Made by a program: the position numbers and the translations under genes. Below the pieces are notes generated by a model. The model saw only the letters and a program-made list of their open reading frames with translations, had not been told where the DNA came from and ran no database searches. From Desulfobulbaceae bacterium (GTDB lineage: Bacteria; Bacteroidota; Ignavibacteria; Kapaibacteriales; UBA2268), in the NCBI GenBank assembly GCA_018335795.1, contig JAGXRP010000043.1, positions 17,137 through 81,136 of the forward strand: DNA of 64,000 nt, in the 5' to 3' direction. Of the stretch, positions 1 to 8,894 are shown piece after piece. Numbering within the stretch: the stretch's first letter is position 1; every line of letters begins with the position of its first letter.

Positions 1-2
1 AC

Positions 3-392
3 TATGGCGAATTGAACGTAGATTTGTACTTAGTACCCATCGAAAAAGGTCAAATCATCAGGATAAACAATATATTTTTCGAATTTGGCAAATTCGAGCT
101 ACTTAATGATTCTTTTATAGAATTAAATAGGCTGAAAGATATTCTTAATAAAAATACACAAATGATGATACTAATCACGGGGCATACTGACAATATCGGC
201 AATGACCAGAGAAATCTATTACTCTCGGAAAATCGCGCCAAAGCCGTAAAGCAATATTTGCTCGAAAACGGAATTGACGCCAGACGAATAAATATTAAAG
301 GATTAGGGAGCAAAAACCCAATCGCAGACAACAGCTCAGAAGAAGGCAGACAGAAGAATCGCAGAGTAGAATTCGAAATAATTTCTGAGTAA
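3..392 (+). CDS. OmpA-like C-terminal domain protein, 5' end outside window
   Basis: The reading frame is open from the first bases of the window, so this is the 3' end of a longer gene; an apparent TTG start at 12 is internal. The visible part is an OmpA/MotB-type peptidoglycan-binding domain. It has the early FxFGKFEL strand, then ITGHTDNIGNDQRN, LSENRAKAVKQYLLENGI and the terminal GRQKNRRVEFEI, in the usual order for the family. Such domains anchor outer-membrane or periplasmic proteins to the cell wall. What lies N-terminal (barrel, TPR or lipoprotein signal) cannot be seen. A hairpin with a T-run at 475-503 follows the stop. The domain call is firm; the full protein's identity is unknown. 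Confidence 0.88.
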   Translation, partial: YGELNVDLYLVPIEKGQIIRINNIFFEFGKFELLNDSFIELNRLKDILNKNTQMMILITGHTDNIGNDQRNLLLSENRAKAVKQYLLENGIDARRINIKGLGSKNPIADNSSEEGRQKNRRVEFEIISE

Positions 393-474
393 GAATTAAA
401 TATTTTCTAATTTTGCTCCTTTCAATTGGAGAATCATGATATTGGAATTATAAAATTCAAAGTTTATTATGGGT

Positions 475-503
475 GCCGACCTTTTGGGTTGGCTCTTTTT
501 TTA
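475..503 (+). terminator. Rho-independent terminator after the OmpA-like gene
   Basis: A 7-bp stem (475-481 pairing with 487-493, one G-T pair) with a 5-nt loop is followed directly by a T-rich run. It lies between the OmpA-like gene and pdxJ, so pdxJ probably has its own promoter in the roughly 50 nt downstream. Confidence 0.75.
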
Positions 504-550
504 TAAATTTATGCTTATTTTTGAAATTATACTTTATTGAGGTTCAAAAA

Positions 551-1288
551 ATGATGACATTAAACATAAATATTGACCACGTTGCAACAGTCAGAAATGC
601 TCGTGGGGGAATGGAACCCGACCCGGTTGCAGCAGCTATGATTGCCGAACTCGCAGGTTGCCACGGAATTGTAGCTCATCTCAGAGAAGACCGTCGCCAT
701 ATCAATGACCGCGATATTCGATTGCTCAAACAAGTCATCCAAACAAAATTCGATTTGGAAATGGCAGCTCATGAAGATATAATCGGGATTGCCCTTGAAA
801 TAAAACCTGAACTTGTGACAATTGTTCCCGAAAAACGCGAAGAATTGACCACCGAAGGCGGATTGAACGTCGGCGCAGAAATCACTCGCTACAAGGATTT
901 GACATCAAAAATGCACGACAAAGGCATCGAGGTCAGCTTTTTTGTTGAACCGGACAATGACCAAATAGACGCTGCGGTAGCTTGCGGAGCGGATATGGTT
1001 GAATTGCACACAGGAATTTACGCCAATGCTCGAAATGAAAAAGACATAGCCCATGAATTAGCCAAAATTGATAAAGCTGCTAAATATGCTGTTACGAATG
1101 GGTTGAAAGTTGCTGCCGGACACGGTTTGAATTACCTTAATGTCCAAGCAATCGCTAAAATTGCAACAATACATGAATTAAGCATCGGACATTCAATTAT
1201 TTCGCGTGCTGTTTTCGTAGGCTTGGATGCAGCGGTTCGCGAGATGTTAACGGCTATGCGAAATGCCAAATTCGATATCGGAAAATAA
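551..1288 (+). CDS. pdxJ: Pyridoxine 5'-phosphate synthase PdxJ
   Basis: PdxJ condenses 1-deoxy-D-xylulose 5-phosphate with 3-amino-2-oxopropyl phosphate to give pyridoxine 5'-phosphate, the last ring-forming step of DXP-dependent vitamin B6 synthesis. The 245-residue product matches the family length. Visible signatures are NIDHVATVRNARGG near the N-terminus, HLREDRRHI, MAAHEDI, the TIVPEKREELTTEGGLNV segment, a VELHTGIYAN strand and AGHGLNY, followed by IGHSIISRAVF at the C-terminus. The frame is open upstream to 473, but that part runs through a terminator. ATG 551 is preferred because a GAGG ribosome site at 539-542 sits 8 nt before it and the protein then begins as PdxJ usually does. asnB starts one base after its stop. 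dxs, which makes its substrate, is at 6.0 kb. Confidence 0.96.
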   Translation: MMTLNINIDHVATVRNARGGMEPDPVAAAMIAELAGCHGIVAHLREDRRHINDRDIRLLKQVIQTKFDLEMAAHEDIIGIALEIKPELVTIVPEKREELTTEGGLNVGAEITRYKDLTSKMHDKGIEVSFFVEPDNDQIDAAVACGADMVELHTGIYANARNEKDIAHELAKIDKAAKYAVTNGLKVAAGHGLNYLNVQAIAKIATIHELSIGHSIISRAVFVGLDAAVREMLTAMRNAKFDIGK

Positions 1289-1289
1289 A

Positions 1290-3206
1290 ATGTGTGGTAT
1301 AGCCGGAGTTTTCGATACTAATTCAAATAGTTCAGTAAATCGCGATTTGCTCAAAAAAATGAGTGATGTCATAGCTCATCGCGGACCGGATTCCGATGGC
1401 TTGTACATTTCGGAAAGTAATTGCTGTGGATTGAGTTTCCGCCGACTTGCCATTATAGATTTGAGTGATTCGGGCAATCAACCTATGACTACTCGTGACG
1501 GCAGATACACAATCGTTTTCAACGGCGAAATTTACAATCACCGAATCGTCCGAGAAGAGTTAATCAAATCAGGCTTTCAATATCATTCCGAAACCGACAC
1601 TGAGACTATTTTATACGGCTTTGAAAGATTCGGATTTGATATTATCGAAAAATTTGTTGGTATGTGGGCTTTTGCTATTTGGGATAATCAAGAGCAAAAA
1701 TTGTTTGCAAGTAGAGACAGAATCGGTATCAAGCCATTCTATTATTATTTCAAAAATGGAATTTTCGTTTTTGGCTCCGAAATCAAATCAATTCTCGAGC
1801 ATACTGAAGTAAAGCGAGAATTCAATTTCGACGAATTGCCAAACTATCTGAATTACTCAATGAGTTCATCCCACTCCACTTTGTTTCGGAATATTCACAA
1901 ATTGCCCGCTGCACATTGGTTATCATTGAATCAATCGGGAGATTTGGAAATTAGGCGGTATTGGTCGCCTTTGAGAAATAAAATGCAACTTGGGAACATG
2001 TCTGAGAGCGATGTCCACGAAAATATCATTACCTTACTTCGCCAATCAATCAAAGACCGAATGATGAGTGATGTCCCGTTCGGTGTGTTTCTGAGTGGTG
2101 GCATTGATTCGAGCGCTAATGTCGCTTTAATGAGCGAATTAATGGACCGTCCTGTGGACACATTTACAGTTGGGTTCAAGGATTTGCAGAAATACAATGA
2201 GTTACAATATGCCAATCAAATAGCAGAGCAATTCAAAACTAATCATCATGAAATTCTTATAGACCAACGCGATTCAATCGAAGTTTTGGAAACATTGGCT
2301 TGGCACGAGGACGAACCGAATGGAGACCCTGTTTGCATTCCGCTTTATTATTTGAGCAAATTGACTCGCCAAAGTGGGACAACCGTCATTCAGGTTGGCG
2401 AGGGTAGCGACGAACAATTCATTGGCTATGATTGGATGTTGCGGGATTACAATTTCCATAATTCATATTGGAAATTCTACACGGGACTGCCCAATTTTTC
2501 AAGAAAAATGATTTATTCGGGTATGAAGCCAATATTAAATGGAATGAATCAATACATTATTTCTGAATATTTTCGACGTGGTACATCCGGTGAAGAGCTT
2601 TATTGGAGCGGAGCATCAAGATTTTCACCTACCATGCTCGAACAATTATTAAAGGAAGAATTTCAGCACTTAGGCGCAATTCCTTATCAATTTGCAAAAT
2701 CCATGCATGAATCAGCAATCGAGGAGAATCCAAATTCGACTTACTTGCAACGAATGACTTATCTGGAACTTTACCATAGGCTCTCTGATATATTGTTGAT
2801 GCGAGTTGATAAAATCACTATGGCTCACAGTCTCGAAGCAAGAGTCCCGTTCTTAGACCACCGTTTAGTCGAATTCGCTATGAATTTGCCCGACAAAATG
2901 AAAGTCCCGAATCAGAAAGATACCAAGATTTTGTTGAAAAATGCTCTGAAAGGAGTGCTTCCAGATAACATTATTCATCGTAAAAAACAAGGTTTTGCTG
3001 CACCTGTCAAGGAATGGTTGCGAAACGAATGGTATGATTACGCAAGAGACGAGATTATGAATTCATTTTTCGTTAAGGAAAAGGTTTTTGATAAAGTTTT
3101 TATAGAAAAACTATTTGTCTTGCACAAGAGTGGCAAATTCAAACTGCACAATGAGATTTTTCTTTTGCTGATGTTAGCTATATGGCATAAGAAATATTTT
3201 AGTTAA
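1290..3206 (+). CDS. asnB: Glutamine-hydrolysing asparagine synthetase AsnB
   Basis: Makes asparagine from aspartate, ATP and glutamine. Starting at ATG 1290 gives MCGIAGVFD, which puts the essential nucleophile at Cys2; the open frame upstream of it overlaps pdxJ and is not used. The class II glutaminase domain covers about residues 2-190, with RGPDSDG, RLAIIDLS and FNGEIYNH. The synthetase domain follows, with the PP-loop ATP site SGGIDSS near residue 268 and ARVPFLDHRLVEFA further on. At 638 residues it is the long AsnB form often found near surface-polysaccharide genes, so a role in glycan or peptide amidation is possible, though primary asparagine synthesis is the default. It follows pdxJ with a 1-nt gap and is probably co-transcribed. 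Its last 4 nt overlap the convergent gene at 3203. Confidence 0.95.
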   Translation: MCGIAGVFDTNSNSSVNRDLLKKMSDVIAHRGPDSDGLYISESNCCGLSFRRLAIIDLSDSGNQPMTTRDGRYTIVFNGEIYNHRIVREELIKSGFQYHSETDTETILYGFERFGFDIIEKFVGMWAFAIWDNQEQKLFASRDRIGIKPFYYYFKNGIFVFGSEIKSILEHTEVKREFNFDELPNYLNYSMSSSHSTLFRNIHKLPAAHWLSLNQSGDLEIRRYWSPLRNKMQLGNMSESDVHENIITLLRQSIKDRMMSDVPFGVFLSGGIDSSANVALMSELMDRPVDTFTVGFKDLQKYNELQYANQIAEQFKTNHHEILIDQRDSIEVLETLAWHEDEPNGDPVCIPLYYLSKLTRQSGTTVIQVGEGSDEQFIGYDWMLRDYNFHNSYWKFYTGLPNFSRKMIYSGMKPILNGMNQYIISEYFRRGTSGEELYWSGASRFSPTMLEQLLKEEFQHLGAIPYQFAKSMHESAIEENPNSTYLQRMTYLELYHRLSDILLMRVDKITMAHSLEARVPFLDHRLVEFAMNLPDKMKVPNQKDTKILLKNALKGVLPDNIIHRKKQGFAAPVKEWLRNEWYDYARDEIMNSFFVKEKVFDKVFIEKLFVLHKSGKFKLHNEIFLLLMLAIWHKKYFS

Positions 3207-3865
3207 AATCTGAACCCAAGAATGATATTTACTGCATTCCGTTCAGGTTCATTTGCATTTCGAGCTATGTAATTCATCTGAGAATAATTCACCTCGAAAA
3301 ATGGTGTAAAAATATCGACAGGAATTTCGATTCCGAACCCGGCATTGAATCCAATTCGCGATTGAGTATCTAAAGCACTTAACGGCACTTTTGGATTGTA
3401 TTTTTCATAATCTATCGCTAATGAAATAAAATTATATACCAATGAAACATCGGCATAGAAATCACCGAAAGACCTTACCACATAATATTTGATGCCTGCT
3501 GCAATCGGAATGATAGTGTTTTGAAGCTCGAAAATTGACAAAGTATCAGTGCTCGTTTGATTCATAAGCATAATACTAGATTTCGGGAATTTAGTGAATG
3601 AAAATCCTCCGTAAAAAATTGCGTTTTTAGATAAATCAATTCCAAGTTTGAACCCTAAGGAATAGCCCGAATTCTTGTCGGGATAAACAAGTGTGCCTAT
3701 AGTTCCGCTTGTATCAAGCAATGTCAGAAACCCATCTGAATTAATTCTGTTAGTTTGCAGTTCAGGAATGGACATCCCACCATAAAACCAGAATGAAGTT
3801 TCTCGAGCATTCGAAAAACTATGAATAGAAAAAAAGAATAATGATATAAGAAAAATAAGTTTCAT
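3203..3865 (-). CDS. Outer-membrane beta-barrel protein of unknown role
   Basis: A 220-residue protein with a clear signal peptide (hydrophobic stretch FLISLFFFSIHSF, cleavage probably after NA). Alternating hydrophobic strands and glycines follow, as in small porin-like barrels: GFKLGIDLSKNAIFYGGFSF, IPIAAGIKYYVV and GFNAGFGIEIPVDIFTPFFE, ending in an aromatic residue (LGFRF), the usual outer-membrane insertion signal. I infer an OmpA/OmpX-like barrel without a peptidoglycan domain. No catalytic motif is visible. It is convergent with asnB, whose stop codon it overlaps. The next gene, also an outer-membrane protein, is transcribed divergently from 3989, so the two may share the A+T-rich region between them. 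Confidence 0.75.
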   Translation of the reverse strand: MKLIFLISLFFFSIHSFSNARETSFWFYGGMSIPELQTNRINSDGFLTLLDTSGTIGTLVYPDKNSGYSLGFKLGIDLSKNAIFYGGFSFTKFPKSSIMLMNQTSTDTLSIFELQNTIIPIAAGIKYYVVRSFGDFYADVSLVYNFISLAIDYEKYNPKVPLSALDTQSRIGFNAGFGIEIPVDIFTPFFEVNYSQMNYIARNANEPERNAVNIILGFRF

Positions 3866-3988
3866 TTATGTTCTATCAAAGTTTTTTAAAACGTTATTAG
3901 CTAAAATAAATTTCACACATAAACTTTTTTACGTTTACTACGTTATATTCTGAAATAAGTTACATTATTCAATTATGGGAGTTTTACA

Positions 3989-5914
3989 ATGAAGAGATTT
4001 TTTCAAATGTTGCTTTTGGTTGCTTTTGTTTTCACGTCAAGAACTTTCTCTCAGGAAAAAGAAATTCCTTTTAACATAGGCATATTCGGTGGTTTGAATT
4101 TTAATATGCACTCGCCTGATTTGACAGGTGTTTCAGTAGATCCTCCATTTGTACCGATTCGTTATAAGGATAATCAAACAAGCCTCGGAGGGCATTTTGG
4201 GCTTATTGCAAATATTCCCGTCAATCATATGTTCATCATAACCGGGAGATTGGGATATCATATGGCTGGTGGCGAAATTGTTGACTCAGCATCTGTTAAT
4301 ACGTTGACTTCAAGTATTAATTATGTAGAATTTACTCCGGGTGTTCAAATTCACAATTTAATTTCAGGTTCCGGATTGTATCTTCTTGGTGGACTTGAAT
4401 TCGGTATTCCAATGTCACCATCATTTTCAGTTGATTTTGATGATGGCGTAAATCCGCAACCAAACATTGTCAATGATGCTGAAATTACTGATGCTGCAAC
4501 AAGAATAGCTTTGGCTTTGGGAGTTGGCTGGATGTTCGAGGTTTCCGATAATATATTTCTTACTCCGGAAATTTCATACAGATTACCATTTACTGAAGTT
4601 AGTAGCGATGAAACTTACCAAACATGGGAAGTGCCGCAATTACGTTTGGGCTTAGCATTGACTTTTGGTCTAAGCAAACAACCTGATAATGTTTATGAAG
4701 AAGAAGACGATAAATTCTTCAACGTTGGCATGAACACAGTCAAAGGCATTGACAGACAGGGCAACAAAAGTGATTTGCGAAAAATTTCTGTAGAAGAAAC
4801 GCAATACACTGAATTATTCCCACTTTTACCTTATGTATTCTTCAACGAAAATAGCGATGTTCCCGACCCGAAAACTCAAACTTTAGCAGGTACTCGCGAA
4901 TCGGGTAATTTTTCAACCGAAACTCTCGAGCCTGATGCTTTGAAAATCAACTCTTCTACCTTGGATATAGTTGGTTCGAGAATGAAAAAAGATAAGAACG
5001 CTTCAATCAAATTAGTTGGCACAATTGATAATGTTAACGAAAAAGCCGGTACAGGTTTGGCTCAAAGACGTGCTGAATTTGTTAAAAATTACCTTGTTAC
5101 TAATTATGGGATCGAAGCAAATAGAATTACTGTCGAAACTACAGGATTACCTTCAAGGCCATCATCGTCACGCGACCCTGAAGGAGTTCAAGAAAATCGT
5201 CGTGTAGAAATCTACCCTATTAATACAAATTCAACTTTACTTGACCCAATCATAATCGAAAGCGACAGACAACGCATCGCCGAACCTACTATTGTAGAAT
5301 TTTCACCAAAAGTCGAATCAAGTAGTGAAATTGGTGGATGGGAACTCGAAGTTAAACAAGCCGGAAGAATTATCAAAAGATTAAGCGGACAAGGCAAAGT
5401 GGAAGATATTCAGTGGGGGATTATGCCAAATGAATTGGCTGCTTCAGAAATCCCGGTTGATTATACTTATCACGTTTGGGATAACCAAGACAATAAAAAA
5501 TCTATCAGTGGTTCGATACCTGTTGAATATTTCTCAATTACTCGTAAAAAATCCGAAGAACGCCCTGACAGAACAATTTCGAAGTATTCGCTTGTAGTAT
5601 TTGGTTTTGATAGCCCTGAAGTATCAGAATCAGACAAACGTATCGTCATGAACAATATCGTTCCCAATATAAAATTCAATTCTACAGTCCAAATTTATGG
5701 TTATACAGACCGTATTGGCGATGAAAAGTACAATAAGGAATTGGCAGGCAAAAGAGCAGAAAGCGTATTGAAGCTATTGCAATCGAAAGTAAGAGATGCA
5801 AAATACGAAAAATACGAAGTTGGTGAATCGGTTCTTGTTTACGATAATAACAAAACAGCCGGCAGACAATTAAGTCGTACAGTTCAAATTTACGTAATAA
5901 CGCCAAAGAACTAA
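3989..5914 (+). CDS. OmpA-family outer-membrane protein with two C-terminal OmpA-like domains
   Basis: A 641-residue protein. A signal peptide (MKRFFQMLLLVAFVFTSRTFSQ) precedes an N-terminal beta-barrel of about 210 residues (GIFGGLNFNMHSP, GGHFGLIANIPV, LGLALTFGLS). Two OmpA-like peptidoglycan-binding domains follow. The first, around residues 300-410, has RRAEFVKNYLVTNYGIEANR and GVQENRRVEIYP. The second, around 535-640, has VQIYGYTDRIGDEKYNKELA, KRAESVLKLL and GRQLSRTVQIYV. Between them lies a spacer that looks like an Ig-like domain. The role is probably to tie the outer membrane to peptidoglycan. ATG 3989 has a GGGAG ribosome site close upstream. The gene is followed by an inverted repeat (5935-5991) and then dxs. 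Confidence 0.88.
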   Translation: MKRFFQMLLLVAFVFTSRTFSQEKEIPFNIGIFGGLNFNMHSPDLTGVSVDPPFVPIRYKDNQTSLGGHFGLIANIPVNHMFIITGRLGYHMAGGEIVDSASVNTLTSSINYVEFTPGVQIHNLISGSGLYLLGGLEFGIPMSPSFSVDFDDGVNPQPNIVNDAEITDAATRIALALGVGWMFEVSDNIFLTPEISYRLPFTEVSSDETYQTWEVPQLRLGLALTFGLSKQPDNVYEEEDDKFFNVGMNTVKGIDRQGNKSDLRKISVEETQYTELFPLLPYVFFNENSDVPDPKTQTLAGTRESGNFSTETLEPDALKINSSTLDIVGSRMKKDKNASIKLVGTIDNVNEKAGTGLAQRRAEFVKNYLVTNYGIEANRITVETTGLPSRPSSSRDPEGVQENRRVEIYPINTNSTLLDPIIIESDRQRIAEPTIVEFSPKVESSSEIGGWELEVKQAGRIIKRLSGQGKVEDIQWGIMPNELAASEIPVDYTYHVWDNQDNKKSISGSIPVEYFSITRKKSEERPDRTISKYSLVVFGFDSPEVSESDKRIVMNNIVPNIKFNSTVQIYGYTDRIGDEKYNKELAGKRAESVLKLLQSKVRDAKYEKYEVGESVLVYDNNKTAGRQLSRTVQIYVITPKN

Positions 5915-5934
5915 GATTTTTAGCTTTTTTAATT

Positions 5935-5991
5935 TGTGGCGTAAAAGTAATTGTTGGTGAATTATATTATCAGCGATGCTTTTACGTCACA
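5935..5991. repeat. 13-bp inverted repeat between the OmpA gene and dxs
   Basis: Arms 5935-5947 and 5979-5991 are complementary over 13 bp with one G-T pair and enclose a 31-nt loop; a T-rich stretch follows. It could end transcription of the OmpA gene or be a protein or RNA regulatory site in the dxs leader. The long loop makes it an atypical terminator. Confidence 0.5.
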
Positions 5992-6022
5992 TTATTTTAT
6001 GTGAAATGTAAATCAAAATTTG

Positions 6023-7942
6023 ATGACCGAACAAACAAATTACAAATATCTAAACGACATTAATTCGCCATATGACTTGCGAAAATTACCCAAGAATGTT
6101 TTAGGTGATGTTTCCGACGAAGTCAGAGATTTCATGATAGATACTATTACTCGTGTCGGCGGACATTTCGGTGCTGGACTTGGCGTTGTCGAGTTGACCG
6201 TTGCTTTGCATTATGTATTCAACACTCCTGAAGATAAAATAGTTTTTGATACCGGCCATCAGGCATACCCGCACAAAATATTAACCGGACGGCGAGATTT
6301 GTTGCAAACAATACGCCGCAAGGGTGGAATTTCAGGTTTTTTGAAGCGCAGTGAAAGCGAATTTGATGCTTTTGGTGCCGGTCATGCCAGCACAAGTATT
6401 TCAGCAGCATTAGGAATTGCTACCGCACGAGATATTCAAGGCAAGAATTTTAAAGTTGTTTCCGTTATTGGGGATGGTGCAATGACAGGCGGTCTCGCAT
6501 ACGAAGCAATGAACAATTGCGGAGTTCAAAAACGCGATATGATAGTTATCTTGAATGATAATAATATTTCGATTGAGCCAAACGTATCAGCCTTTTCAAA
6601 TTATTTCAACGAATTTTTTGCATCTCCCGCTGTTAATTCCGTTCGACAAGGAATTTGGGAAATGGCTGGTAGAATGGATAATCTCGGCGACCGCTTACGC
6701 AAATATGCGTCAAGATTGGAAGATGGGGTCAAAGCAATTATCACTCCCGGAGTATTATTCGAAACTCTCGGGTTCAATTATTTCGGTCCAATCAACGGTA
6801 ACAATATTCAGAAAGTAATCAAAATGTTGCAATTGACAAAGGATTTGAAAGGACCTGTATTTTTGCATCTAATCACTCAAAAGGGCAAAGGATATGCTCC
6901 TGCAGAGGCTGATTCGCAGAACCTTCATGCAATTGGCACAGTTGACAAACTAACGGGCAAAGCATTAGCCAAAAAGACCTCGGGCATACCCTCATACAGC
7001 GCTTTTTTCGGAAATGCAATGACTGAAATTTGCAAAATGAACAAAAGTGTTGTCGGGATCACTGCCGCAATGGGCGAAGGCACAGGGCTTGTCAAAATGG
7101 AAAAAGAATTCCCCGACCGATATTTCGATGTAGGCATAGCCGAAGGTCATGCTGTTACATTCGCAGCCGGAATGGCTTGCCAAGGATTAATTCCAGTTTG
7201 TGCAATATATTCGTCTTTTTTGCAACGAGCTTTCGACCACTTGATTCATGATTGTGCCATCCAAGGATTGCACGTAGTATTTGCTATAGACCGTGCCGGA
7301 TTAGTCGGAGCAGATGGTGCAACTCATCACGGAGTGCTCGATTTAGCTTACTTACGCCCAGTTCAAAATATGGTGATTATGGCGCCAAAAGATGAACAGG
7401 AACTCCGAGATATGCTCTATTCAGCTGTTTTTGCCTATACAAAAGGTCCTGTTGCAATAAGATTCCCACGTGGCGAAGGATTGGGAATGGCACTAATGCC
7501 AATGCGAGAGCTCCCTCTTGGTAAAGGCGAAATAGCAAAATCCGGAACCGACGTAGCCATCATGGCTGTCGGGACGATGGTAGGCGAAGCACTCAAAGCG
7601 GCCGAAATTCTTGCAGAAACAGGAATCAGCTTAGAAGTTATCAATCCGCGTTTTGTCAAACCATTAGACTCTGAGCTTATCAAATCCACATTTGCGCGAT
7701 TCGACCACGTCATAACAATTGAAGACGGGCAAGCAATGGGGGGCTTCGGCACAGCAATCGCAGAATTCATGATAAATAACGAAATCAACAACAAACATCT
7801 GCATATAATGGGCATCCCCGATAAATTTATCCACCATGCAACCCAAGCCGAATTGCTCAGAGAATTGGATTTAGACACCGTCGGAATAGTAGAAAAGGTC
7901 AAAGCTATCTCTCAAAAAATCAAAACAGAAATCTTTCATTAA
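6023..7942 (+). CDS. dxs: 1-Deoxy-D-xylulose-5-phosphate synthase
   Basis: Thiamine-diphosphate enzyme joining pyruvate and glyceraldehyde 3-phosphate into DXP, the entry point of the MEP isoprenoid pathway and the precursor of thiamine and vitamin B6. The 639 residues fit the family. Visible parts are the substrate loop FDTGHQAYPHKILTGR, the ThDP/Mg site GDGAMTGGLAYEAMNN followed by ILNDNNISIEPNVSA, the transketolase central domain with VGIAEGHAVTFAAGMA and DRAGLVGADGATHHG, and a C-terminal transketolase domain. The frame can open at TTG 6020, but ATG 6023 next to it is the better start. It stands between the OmpA gene and tRNA-Lys, the same strand throughout. PdxJ at 0.55 kb uses its product. 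Confidence 0.97.
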   Translation: MTEQTNYKYLNDINSPYDLRKLPKNVLGDVSDEVRDFMIDTITRVGGHFGAGLGVVELTVALHYVFNTPEDKIVFDTGHQAYPHKILTGRRDLLQTIRRKGGISGFLKRSESEFDAFGAGHASTSISAALGIATARDIQGKNFKVVSVIGDGAMTGGLAYEAMNNCGVQKRDMIVILNDNNISIEPNVSAFSNYFNEFFASPAVNSVRQGIWEMAGRMDNLGDRLRKYASRLEDGVKAIITPGVLFETLGFNYFGPINGNNIQKVIKMLQLTKDLKGPVFLHLITQKGKGYAPAEADSQNLHAIGTVDKLTGKALAKKTSGIPSYSAFFGNAMTEICKMNKSVVGITAAMGEGTGLVKMEKEFPDRYFDVGIAEGHAVTFAAGMACQGLIPVCAIYSSFLQRAFDHLIHDCAIQGLHVVFAIDRAGLVGADGATHHGVLDLAYLRPVQNMVIMAPKDEQELRDMLYSAVFAYTKGPVAIRFPRGEGLGMALMPMRELPLGKGEIAKSGTDVAIMAVGTMVGEALKAAEILAETGISLEVINPRFVKPLDSELIKSTFARFDHVITIEDGQAMGGFGTAIAEFMINNEINNKHLHIMGIPDKFIHHATQAELLRELDLDTVGIVEKVKAISQKIKTEIFH

Positions 7943-7972
7943 CATTTCTTTTTCTATCTCAAAAATTATTAT

Positions 7973-7980
7973 TACTTTTG
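7973..7980 (+). promoter_or_regulatory. Bacteroidota-type -7 element of the tRNA-Lys promoter
   Basis: TACTTTTG fits the TAnnTTTG -7 consensus of the Bacteroidota primary sigma factor and lies 28 bp before the tRNA. A TTTC at 7951-7954, 18 bp upstream, could be a weak -33 element. Confidence 0.55.
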
Positions 7981-8007
7981 TAGTCTGTAATGATTGAAAA
8001 ATCGTTC

Positions 8008-8080
8008 GACCTCGTAGCTCAGTCGGTAGAGCACTTGACTTTTAATCAAGTGGCCGCAGGTTCGAATCCTGCCGGGGTCA
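8008..8080 (+). tRNA. tRNA-Lys (anticodon TTT)
   Basis: A 73-nt cloverleaf. The acceptor stem pairs 7 bp (one G-T pair) around 8008-8014 and 8073-8079; the D arm is GCTC...GAGC; the anticodon stem CTTGA/TCAAG encloses the loop CTTTTAA with anticodon TTT; and the T arm carries GGTTCGAATCC. The discriminator is A and no CCA is encoded. A terminator follows at 8086. The DNA downstream (integrase remnant, accessory genes) suggests this tRNA was an integration site. Confidence 0.97.
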
Positions 8081-8085
8081 CTGAA

Positions 8086-8113
8086 AGTCCGCTTATGCAG
8101 CGGGCTTTTTTTT
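8086..8113 (+). terminator. Terminator after tRNA-Lys
   Basis: An 8-bp stem (8086-8093 with 8099-8106, one G-T pair) and a 5-nt loop are followed by a run of eight T. It ends the tRNA transcript. Confidence 0.85.
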
Positions 8114-8130
8114 GGGGTGGAGATAGAATT

Positions 8131-8640
8131 TTACAAATTATCAAGCGGACTCTTTACCAGAGAAATATTTCTGGAACTTACTTGAGTATATATCTGAGAT
8201 GTTTTAATTGAAATATCGCCTAATAGCTGTTGTATTACTCTGATATCGGTACCTGATTCCAACAAATGTGTAGCGAAACTGTGTCTTAGTGTATAGACTG
8301 AAGCACTTTTCTTAATATTTGCTTTTCTAAGTGCTTCATTAAATATTGACTGTACCAAGCGAGGTGTGAATATTTGCCACCGCTTTGACCTTCAAAAAGA
8401 TAATCTTTAGGTCTGTATTCTCTATAATATCATCGAAGTAGTGACAAAAGCTTTTCCGATAGCATTACATAGCGGTCTTTTGTTCCTTTACTTTGCTCTA
8501 ATTTGATAAGTATTTTATTCGAATCTATACTTTTGACGCTTAGTTCCAACATCTCATTCAATCACAATCCACTAGAATGTATAAGTGAAATTAGAGCAAG
8601 CTTTTCAGGTGGTTGGCAACATATAATCGAACCGGTGACA
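8131..8640 (-). pseudogene. Degraded XerC/D-type tyrosine recombinase (integrase)
   Basis: Read on the minus strand, the segment encodes the catalytic domain of a tyrosine recombinase in pieces: ALISLIHSSGL, then a stop where the first catalytic Arg is expected, LKSVKS-like and KGTKDRYVMLSEKLLSLL, a second in-frame [15 protein letters not shown], a frameshift near 8358, and finally [20 protein letters not shown] with SQIYTQVS. The nucleophile Tyr region survives. The usual His before TLRH is Tyr, and the second His (LLGHxS) is Asp. Two stops, one frameshift and lost catalytic residues make it inactive. It lies just behind tRNA-Lys and points toward it, as island integrases do, so it probably marks the old insertion event. 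The N-terminal half is not recognisable. Confidence 0.85.
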
Positions 8641-8744
8641 GCTCAACTTGAATTGAAAAAGTCAAGGAAGAGAATAAATCATTTCCATTGACAGAGCTAA
8701 CGGTAAAAAAAAATGGTGGAAATTTTGACATGAAAAACGCTGCA

Positions 8745-8873
8745 TAACAGCACCTATCCAAAAGTAACAGTCAAAGGTTAAATGAAGCTTTGTGCTTCTA
8801 TCAAACTGCATGCTTGGGTGCCTATGAAGTACTTCTAAACCGCCAACTTCTTCTAGCCACAAACCGTTCAGCA
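8745..8873. repeat. Dispersed non-coding repeat, copy A
   Basis: Starts TAACAGCACCTATCCAAAAG and ends near CGTTCAGCA. The first 20 bases match copy C (16629) except for two positions. The middle and end (TTAAATGAA, TTTGTGCTTCTA, CTTCTTC, CGTTCAGCA) match copy B (12028). It contains no ORF. It lies between the dead integrase and the first MscS gene and so forms the left border of the first accessory module. Confidence 0.6.
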
Positions 8874-8894
8874 AGATTTGCTCCGCTCATCTTT

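Noticed and set aside
473..550. N-terminal extension of PdxJ from a GTG at 473
   Set aside because: It would translate through a clear terminator hairpin, and ATG 551 has a ribosome site and the family's usual start.
7435..7902. Minus-strand ORF of 155 codons inside dxs
   Set aside because: It is a shadow of the conserved dxs reading frame.
8131..8640. In-frame TGA codons in the integrase could suggest stop-codon recoding
   Set aside because: TGA serves as a normal stop in nearby genes (e.g. cinA), and the integrase also has a frameshift and lost catalytic residues, so decay explains it.
8503..8691. Plus-strand ORF of 62 codons
   Set aside because: It is antisense to the integrase remnant and has no protein-like pattern.
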